A stretch of DNA of 48,685 nucleotides from Nocardia cyriacigeorgica (GTDB lineage Bacteria > Actinomycetota > Actinomycetes > Mycobacteriales > Mycobacteriaceae), in the NCBI RefSeq assembly GCF_010858045.1, contig NZ_JAAGVC010000043.1, forward strand, positions 1 to 48,685. The letters are read 5' to 3'. The number at the start of each line of letters is the position of its first letter. Position 1 is the stretch's first letter. Positions 44,201-48,685 of the stretch are shown in pieces. The notes under the pieces are model-generated. The model was not told the DNA's origin and did no database searches. It worked only from the letters and a program-made list of their open reading frames with translations. A program made the translations under genes and the position numbers.

Positions 44201-45938
44201 TGTCACCGCGCACTACCTGACCAATTGCACCGACATCCAGATCAAGATGGCCCAGGGTGCCAAGCCCGGTGAGGGCGGTCAACTGCCCGCGCACAAGGTG
44301 TACCCGTGGGTCGCCGAGGTGCGGCACTCCACGCCCGGTGTCGGCCTGATCTCGCCGCCGCCGCACCACGACATCTACTCGATCGAGGATCTGGCCCAGC
44401 TGATCCACGACCTGAAGAACGCGAATCCGCAGGCGCGGATTCACGTGAAACTGGTCGCCGAGCCCGGCGTCGGCACCGTCGCCGCCGGTGTGTCCAAGGC
44501 GCACGCCGATGTGGTGCTGATCTCCGGCCACGACGGTGGCACCGGCGCCTCGCCGCTCACCTCGCTCAAGCACGCGGGCGGTCCCTGGGAGCTCGGCCTG
44601 GCCGAGACCCAGCAGACGCTGCTGCTCAACGGTCTGCGCGACCGCATCGTGGTGCAGGTCGACGGCCAGATGAAGACCGGCCGCGACGTGATGATCGCCG
44701 CGCTGCTCGGCGCCGAGGAGTACGGCTTCGCCACCGCGCCGCTGGTGGTCTCCGGCTGCATCATGATGCGGGTGTGCCATCTGGACACCTGCCCCGTGGG
44801 TGTGGCCACGCAGAACCCGATTCTGCGCCAGCGCTTCACCGGCAAGCCGGAATTCGTCGAGAACTTCTTCATGTTCATCGCCGAAGAGGTGCGCGAACTG
44901 CTGGCCTCGCTGGGCTTCCGCACGCTGGACGAGGCCATCGGCCGGGTCGACCTGCTCGACACCAGCAAGGCCAAGCAGCACTGGAAGGCGGCCAAGCTGG
45001 ACCTGTCGCCGATCCTCGACGACGTCGAGACGGCGTTCATGTACCAGGACCGCCGCTGCACCAAGACCCAGGACCACGGGCTGGACAAGGCGCTGGACAA
45101 CGAGCTCATCGCCCAGTCGGCCGATGCGCTCGAGCGCGGCAAGCCGGTCAAGTTCGAAACCAAGATCACCAACGTGAACCGGACGGTCGGCACCATGCTC
45201 GGCCACGAGGTGACCAAGCTCTACGGTGGCGCGGGTCTGCCCGACGACACCATCGACATCACCTTCACCGGTTCGGCGGGCAACAGCTTCGGCGCGTTCG
45301 TCCCGGCCGGTATCACCCTGCGGGTGCAGGGCGATGCCAACGACTACGTCGGCAAGGGCCTGTCCGGCGGCCACATCGTGGTCCGCCCGGCGCCCACCGC
45401 GCCGCCGGAGTTCGTGGCCGAAGAGAACATCATCGCCGGCAACGTGATCCTGTTCGGCGCGACCAGCGGCCTGGCGTTCATCAACGGCATCGTGGGTGAG
45501 CGGTTCGCGGTGCGTAACTCGGGCGCCACGGCGGTGGTCGAGGGCGTCGGCGATCACGGTTGTGAGTACATGACCGGCGGCAAGGTCGTCATCCTCGGTG
45601 AGACCGGCCGCAACTTCGGCGCCGGTATGTCGGGCGGTGTGGCGTTCGTCTACAACCCGAACGGCACCTTCGAAGCGAAGGTGAACCCGGACCAGGCCGA
45701 TGCCATCGAGCCGCTGTCCGGCGACGACTTCACCTGGCTGCGCGACATCATCACGCAGCACCGCGACCAGACCGGATCGGCTGTGGCCGAACGCATTCTG
45801 AGTGACTGGTCGCAGCAGGTGAACCACTTTGTGAAGGTTATGCCACGCGAATACAAGAAGGTGCTGCTCGCTATCTCCGAGGCTGAGAAGAGCGGCAAGG
45901 ACGTGGACGAGGCAATTATGGAGGCTGCTCGTGGGTGA
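41289..45938 (+). CDS. gltB: glutamate synthase (GOGAT) large subunit
   Basis: A 1549-residue enzyme that transfers the amide nitrogen of glutamine to 2-oxoglutarate, with GltD. The N-terminal class II amidotransferase domain begins after a propeptide ending EHDA, with catalytic Cys25 (ACGVAFVVDMHG). It is followed by the central domain, the FMN-binding synthase domain (including STGAMSYGSISAESHE and the loop GQLPAHKVYPWVAEVRHSTPGVGLISPPPHHD, noted by position about 1000-1025), the 3Fe-4S Cys cluster in CIMMRVCHLDTCPVG near residue 1157-1171, and the GXGXG beta-helix C-terminal domain. Length is normal. ATG 41289 has a weak GAAGGCAGAGGC upstream; a long leader precedes it. It overlaps gltD by 8 bases. 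Confidence 0.97.
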   Translation: MTQLPGHRSPGPIGLYDPANEHDACGVAFVVDMHGRRSRDIVDKAITALLNLEHRGAAGAEPNSGDGAGILIQVPDRFFRAVVDFELPPEGSYATGIAFLPQARREAAVAAYGVDKIVKEEGLAVLGWREVPIDESSLGALSRDAMPTFRQIFIGSPADGEQLSGMDLERRAYVIRKRVERELGKSGAGEGAVGRESVYFPSLSGQTFVYKGMFTTPQLRAFYLDLQDDRVESALGIVHSRFSTNTFPSWPLAHPFRRVAHNGEINTVSGNENWMRAREALLRSDVFGTDSAGKNRLEKIFPVCTPGASDTARFDEVLELLHLGGRSLPHAVLMMIPEAWERNETMDAKRRAFYEYHSMLMEPWDGPASVCFSDGTVIGAVLDRNGLRPSRIWVTDDGLVVMASEVGVLDIDPAKVIKKVRLQPGRMFLVDTAQGRIVGDDELKDQLASEHPYQEWLDAGVSRLADLPDRPHVHMSHDRVLIRQQIFGYTTEELNLLIAPMAKTGGEALGSMGTDTPIAVLSSRSRLLFDYFSQLFAQVTNPPLDAIREEVVTSLKRNIGPEADLLHPSPESCKQIAIEQPILDNDELAKLVHINDDGSHPDLRSVVVRGLYPVAEGGEGLRRALAAINTQVSAAIDGGARIIVLSDRESNEKLAPIPSLLLTSSVHHHLVRERTRTMVGLVVEAGDAREVHHMAMLVGFGAAAINPYMAFESIEDMMERGALELPGSTGDHAADFRKAVANYNKAASKGVLKVMSKMGISTLASYNGAQLFQVIGLDQGLVDEYFTGLRSHLGGIGLDDIADEVAARHRIAFLENRTERAHRELEVGGEYQWRREGEYHLFNPDTVFKLQHSTRTGQYSIFKEYTKLVDDQSERLASLRGLFKFKSGERAPISIDEVEPASEIVKRFSTGAMSYGSISAESHETLAIAMNRLGGRSNSGEGGEHPARFEVEENGDWRRSAIKQVASGRFGVTAHYLTNCTDIQIKMAQGAKPGEGGQLPAHKVYPWVAEVRHSTPGVGLISPPPHHDIYSIEDLAQLIHDLKNANPQARIHVKLVAEPGVGTVAAGVSKAHADVVLISGHDGGTGASPLTSLKHAGGPWELGLAETQQTLLLNGLRDRIVVQVDGQMKTGRDVMIAALLGAEEYGFATAPLVVSGCIMMRVCHLDTCPVGVATQNPILRQRFTGKPEFVENFFMFIAEEVRELLASLGFRTLDEAIGRVDLLDTSKAKQHWKAAKLDLSPILDDVETAFMYQDRRCTKTQDHGLDKALDNELIAQSADALERGKPVKFETKITNVNRTVGTMLGHEVTKLYGGAGLPDDTIDITFTGSAGNSFGAFVPAGITLRVQGDANDYVGKGLSGGHIVVRPAPTAPPEFVAEENIIAGNVILFGATSGLAFINGIVGERFAVRNSGATAVVEGVGDHGCEYMTGGKVVILGETGRNFGAGMSGGVAFVYNPNGTFEAKVNPDQADAIEPLSGDDFTWLRDIITQHRDQTGSAVAERILSDWSQQVNHFVKVMPREYKKVLLAISEAEKSGKDVDEAIMEAARG

Positions 45939-47400
45939 CGCGCAGGGATTTTTGAAGCACACCTCGCGTGAGCTGCCCAAGCGGCGTCCGGTGCCGCTGC
46001 GACTGATGGACTGGAAAGAGGTCTACGAGGAGAACTTCTCCCACGAGACCCTCCAGCGTCAGGCCAGCCGGTGCATGGACTGCGGTATTCCGTTCTGTCA
46101 CAACGGTTGTCCGCTGGGCAATCTGATTCCGGAATGGAACGACCTGGTCTACAAGGACCGCTGGCGCGACGGTATCGACCGGCTGCACGCGACCAACAAC
46201 TTCCCGGAGTTCACCGGGCGGCTGTGCCCGGCGCCGTGTGAGGCGTCGTGCGTGCTCGGGATCAACCAGGACCCGGTGACCATCAAGCAGGTCGAGGTCG
46301 AGATCATCGAGAACGCCTTCGACGAGGGCTGGGTCGCCCCGGTGTACCCGACCCGGCTCACCGGTAAGAAGGTCGCCGTCGTCGGTTCCGGCCCGGCCGG
46401 TCTGGCCGCCGCCCAGCAGCTGACCCGCGCCGGTCACACCGTGACCGTGTTCGAGCGGGCCGACCGCATCGGTGGTCTGCTGCGCTACGGCATCCCGGAA
46501 TTCAAGATGGAGAAGCGCTTCATCGACCGCCGCCTGGCGCAGATGGAGGCCGAAGGCACCATCTTCAAGACCGGTGTGAACGTCGGTGTCGACATCACCG
46601 CCGACGAACTGCGCGAGCAGTTCGACGCGATCGTGCTGGCCGGCGGTGCCACCCAGGCCCGCGACCTGCCGATTCCCGGTCGTGAACTGGACGGCATCCA
46701 TCAGGCGATGGAGTTCCTGCCCTGGGCCAACCGGGTGCAGCACGGCGATCCGGTCACCGACGCCGAAGGCCTGCCGCCGATCCACGCCCGCGGCAAGAAG
46801 GTCGTCATCATCGGCGGTGGCGACACCGGCGCCGACTGCCTCGGTACCTCGCACCGTCAGGGCGCCGAGAGCGTGCACCAGTTCGAGATCATGCCGCGTC
46901 CGCCGGAGGAGCGCGCCAGCTCCACCCCGTGGCCGACCTACCCGCTCATGTACCGGGTGTCCTCGGCCCACGAGGAGGGCGGCGAGCGGGTGTTCTCGGT
47001 GAACACCGAACGCTTCGTCGGCAAGAACGGCAAGGTCACCGGCCTCGAGGCGCACGAGGTGAAGATGGTGAACGGCCGCTTCGAGAAGGTCGAAGGCACC
47101 GACTTCACCCTCGAAGCCGATCTGGTGCTGCTGGCCATGGGCTTCGTCGGCCCCGAGAAGCCGGGCCTGCTCACCGACCTCGGCGTCGGCTACGACCAGC
47201 GCGGCAACGTCCAGCGTGACAAGAACTGGGCCACCAACATCCCCGGCGTCTACGTCGCCGGCGATATGGGTCGCGGCCAGTCGCTGATCGTGTGGGCCAT
47301 CGCCGAAGGCCGCGCCGCGGCGTCTGCGGTGGACACGTTCCTGGAGGGTGAGACCGCCCTCCCGGCGCCCATCACCCCGACGATGGTCGCCCAGCGCTGA
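45931..47400 (+). CDS. gltD: glutamate synthase small subunit (FAD/NADPH)
   Basis: A 489-residue subunit that passes electrons from NADPH through FAD and two 4Fe-4S clusters to GltB. N-terminal cluster Cys are C48, C51, C56 and C60 (CMDCGIPFCHNGC), with more in LCPAPCEASCVLG. The FAD motif VAVVGSGPAGLAAA lies near 147-160 and the NADPH motif VVIIGGGDTGADC near 290-302. GTG 45931 lies inside the gltB end, so the two are translated together. A perfect hairpin follows its stop. Confidence 0.97.
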   Translation: MGDAQGFLKHTSRELPKRRPVPLRLMDWKEVYEENFSHETLQRQASRCMDCGIPFCHNGCPLGNLIPEWNDLVYKDRWRDGIDRLHATNNFPEFTGRLCPAPCEASCVLGINQDPVTIKQVEVEIIENAFDEGWVAPVYPTRLTGKKVAVVGSGPAGLAAAQQLTRAGHTVTVFERADRIGGLLRYGIPEFKMEKRFIDRRLAQMEAEGTIFKTGVNVGVDITADELREQFDAIVLAGGATQARDLPIPGRELDGIHQAMEFLPWANRVQHGDPVTDAEGLPPIHARGKKVVIIGGGDTGADCLGTSHRQGAESVHQFEIMPRPPEERASSTPWPTYPLMYRVSSAHEEGGERVFSVNTERFVGKNGKVTGLEAHEVKMVNGRFEKVEGTDFTLEADLVLLAMGFVGPEKPGLLTDLGVGYDQRGNVQRDKNWATNIPGVYVAGDMGRGQSLIVWAIAEGRAAASAVDTFLEGETALPAPITPTMVAQR

Positions 47401-47414
47401 GCCGATAGCAGCCG

Positions 47415-47455
47415 AAAAGGCGTTGTGCAGGATGTGTTCCTGCACAACGCCTTTT
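47415..47455 (+). terminator. terminator of the gltBD operon
   Basis: AAAAGGCGTTGTGCAGGA (47415-47432) pairs perfectly over 18 bases with 47438-47455 around TGTGT, ending in TTTT. It lies 14 bases after the gltD stop. Confidence 0.92.
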
Positions 47456-47528
47456 GCGTTCTGGGGTTTCGCCCGGTGATCGAAGAATCCGGCGCGGTGC
47501 CCGATCGTTTCGGTTCCCGAAACACAAA

Positions 47529-47557
47529 GGGTGCGCAGGCAATATGCCTGCGCACCC
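47529..47557 (-). terminator. terminator of the secreted-protein gene
   Basis: GGGTGCGCAGGCA (47529-47541) pairs with TGCCTGCGCACCC (47545-47557) around three bases. Read on the minus strand it is followed by TTTGTGTTT, and it lies 22 bases after the stop of the gene at 47580. Confidence 0.88.
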
Positions 47558-47579
47558 CTACTTACTGTGTCGATTCAGC

Positions 47580-48194
47580 TCACGGCTGGCCGGTCGCGAA
47601 CGCGATCAGCGCGTCCAGGAACGGCTGGCCGCCCATCACGTAACCACCGATGACGGCGCCTGCCGGGATGGTGATGATCCACAGGAACGGCACGAAGCAG
47701 CCGATCAGGGCGCCGATGGCGATGCCGGGCAGGTTCTTGTTGACCTGCTCCATCAGCCGGTCGTAGGAGCTGATGTCCTTCAGGTTCGAGACGTCCTTCA
47801 GCTCGGCGCTGTCCTCGGGCGTCATGGTGGCGGCCAGCGTGACGGTGCGGCCATCGGCGCTGATCTCCTCTTCCACCGCGATCGGCAGGCCCGCGACCTC
47901 CGAGCGCAGCGGCACCTGGTCGACGGTCGCGCCGTCCTCGGACTTCAACAGCACGGCCGAGCCGTCCGCGGCGACCTCGAACCGGCCCTTGTCGACGGCC
48001 CAGGTGATGGTCTTGTCAGAAGGGGAAACGGTGGTGTTGTAGTTGATACCCTGCACAACACCGGAAGTCGCGTCCCCCGAGGTCACCACGGCCGACTCGT
48101 TCGCCACAGCGGGCTGACCATTAGCAGTGGCCGCGGTGATCCCCACCGCGGTGACGGCCATGAAAACGGCAGCAGTGATCTTTCCGAACTTCAT
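47580..48194 (-). CDS. exported, C-terminally membrane-anchored protein (Nocardia-type, unknown)
   Basis: A 204-residue protein with a signal peptide (1-24; MKFGKITAAVFMAVTAVGI, cleavage expected near ATA-NG) and a single strongly hydrophobic C-terminal stretch (about 158-192, PGIAIGALIGCFVPFLWIITIPAGAVIGGYVMGG by position) ahead of a short tail. The middle 60 residues look strand-rich (VDKGRFEVAADGSAVLLKSEDG). I recall similar signal-plus-hydrophobic-tail proteins being abundant in Nocardia, possibly the DUF8020 family, but cannot confirm it. ATG 48194 has GGAGGG about 10 bases upstream. A promoter with a palindrome lies at 48250-48275. Confidence 0.8.
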   Translation of the reverse strand: MKFGKITAAVFMAVTAVGITAATANGQPAVANESAVVTSGDATSGVVQGINYNTTVSPSDKTITWAVDKGRFEVAADGSAVLLKSEDGATVDQVPLRSEVAGLPIAVEEEISADGRTVTLAATMTPEDSAELKDVSNLKDISSYDRLMEQVNKNLPGIAIGALIGCFVPFLWIITIPAGAVIGGYVMGGQPFLDALIAFATGQP

Positions 48195-48543
48195 TCTGTG
48201 AATTCCCTCCGCTTTGCCCGTCCCCCATGAACGGACACACGGTGACCCTATCGCGCGCAATTCGTTGCGCTGCAAGAGGGTTGGACAGCGGCGGAATATC
48301 GGATTTGCTGATTCTCTTACGCCGCACGCATATTCGGCTGCCGGAATTCGAAACTCTAGGTTGTCGGCTCTTTTCCGGGGATCGCTATGTGTGTGCTGAA
48401 GCTCCCGGGGGTGATGGCTCCTCCGCCGGGGTCGAGAGAGCGGACCGTGCCGGCCGGGTGGGGAATGAGTGGTTTCGGCGTGGGCGGCCCTCGACCGACA
48501 TGCCCGGTGCGCGCCGCCTGCCGCCATGCGGCACAGTAGGGGT
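48195..48543. other. 349-base gap with the promoter of the exported-protein gene
   Basis: Contains the promoter region below. From about 48290 to 48530 nothing that I can support, apart from the start region of the right-edge histidine-phosphatase piece. Confidence 0.45.
48250..48275 (-). promoter_or_regulatory. promoter with palindrome for the exported-protein gene
   Basis: On the minus strand TTGCAG (48275-48270) is a -35-like element. The bases between it and a GATAGG/TAGGGT -10 are mostly taken up by GCGCAA-cgaa-TTGCGC (48270-48255), a perfect inverted repeat that could be an operator inside the promoter spacer. Confidence 0.4.
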
Positions 48544-48685
48544 GTGCAGTTGATTCTCGTTCGCCATGCCCAGCCCGTCCGGATCGAGCAGGTCGATGGG
48601 GCGGCGGATCCGGGGCTGGCCGAGAATGTCCTGGAGCAGGATATTGACCACCCCACCGTGCGCGAACGCGACCACGGTATCGGTG
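48544..48685 (+). CDS. histidine phosphatase, N-terminal piece, rearranged at the edge
   Basis: From GTG 48544 the frame reads MQLILVRHAQPVRIEQVDG and then AADPGLAE, with the RHAQP catalytic motif of the phosphoglycerate-mutase/histidine-phosphatase superfamily. A -10-like CACAGT sits 6 bases before the GTG, so it is probably leaderless. After LAE (to 48624) the frame stays open to the window end, but the residues (NVLEQDIDHPTVRER) no longer look like the family, because from there the DNA is the complement of the C-terminal part of the same kind of gene. The piece is therefore partial and chimeric. Confidence 0.7.
   Translation, partial: MQLILVRHAQPVRIEQVDGAADPGLAENVLEQDIDHPTVRERDHGIG
48619..48685 (-). 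CDS. histidine phosphatase, C-terminal piece on the opposite strand
   Basis: Read from the window end on the minus strand, bases 48684-48619 give TDTVVAFAHGGVVNILLQDILG. This is the C-terminal FAHGG motif of the same superfamily, whose second catalytic His is in AHGG. It is joined head-to-head to the N-terminal piece at GCCGAG (48619-48624). Downstream on the minus strand the frame runs into the antisense of the N-terminal piece (QPRIRRPIDLL), which has no family match. Confidence 0.65.

Noticed and set aside
41313..45980. Minus-strand open frame of about 1550 codons antisense to gltB
   Set aside because: It is the mirror of gltB in a high-GC genome (third-position GC keeps stops rare). It has no recognisable protein and its composition is Leu/Val/Asp/His-rich, typical of antisense; gltB on the plus strand is unmistakable.

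Overview
The window looks like an origin-proximal piece of the chromosome of a high-GC mycolic-acid actinobacterium, most likely Nocardia or a close relative (genus inferred from memory of gene families; no search was run). The evidence is the conserved crgA - trpG - pknB/pknA/pbpA/rodA/pstP/fhaB/fhaA - tRNA-Leu block found close to oriC in Mycobacterium and Nocardia, a rhomboid and a PH-like gene beside crgA, gltBD, a MoxR/DUF58/DUF4129/SpoIIM/RDD cluster, a near-consensus parS site and DnaA-box-like sequences. No phage, transposase, integrase, rRNA operon or CRISPR array is visible.

Layout. 1-4826: small accessory genes (a four-helix membrane protein, a DUF1444-like protein, a divergent HxlR regulator/flavin-oxidase pair, a divergent MpaB-type oxygenase/acyl-CoA-dehydrogenase-like pair). 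4835-5756: three consecutive hairpins and about 800 bases without a credible gene. 5757-7624: a two-gene DrrAB-type drug exporter. 7628-9714: small membrane protein, rhomboid protease, parS-like site, PH-like protein, crgA. 9829-11633: trpG followed by a separated reductase and deaminase resembling the two halves of RibD. 11647-22256 (minus strand): the cell-growth signalling operon fhaA-fhaB-pstP-rodA-pbpA-pknA-pknB, with 1-4 base overlaps from fhaB to rodA/pbpA and pknA/pknB, followed by an Hrp1-like CBS protein. 22469: tRNA-Leu(CAG) with a strong terminator. 22614-27297: FAD oxidase, SDR dehydrogenase with a KstR-like operator, methyltransferase, secreted repeat protein. 27985-34234: SpoIIM/RDD and the DUF58-MoxR-DUF4129-membrane-protein operon. 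34328-36494: TetR and its divergent 14-helix exporter with one operator on each promoter. 36562-40210: class III adenylate cyclase and a DUF4407 membrane protein. 40856-47400: a long structured leader and gltBD. 47580 to the end: a secreted/membrane protein and a rearranged histidine-phosphatase gene.

How the genes work together. The FhaA/FhaB/PstP/RodA/PbpA/PknA/PknB set couples Ser/Thr phosphorylation to peptidoglycan synthesis and septum or pole growth, and CrgA belongs to the same divisome. GltBD is the nitrogen-assimilation enzyme GOGAT.

Most of the window is conserved housekeeping sequence, and I do not see a clear new multi-gene system. The points most worth following are: a 430-base gltB leader carrying a five-codon ORF with an ideal ribosome site and mutually exclusive hairpins; the RibD-like split pair inserted in the trpG-pknB locus; a fold-back (inverted) junction inside a histidine-phosphatase gene at the right edge, possibly an assembly-edge artefact; and a recurrent -10 box placed 6-7 bases before the start codon, which implies many leaderless mRNAs and changes several start calls.
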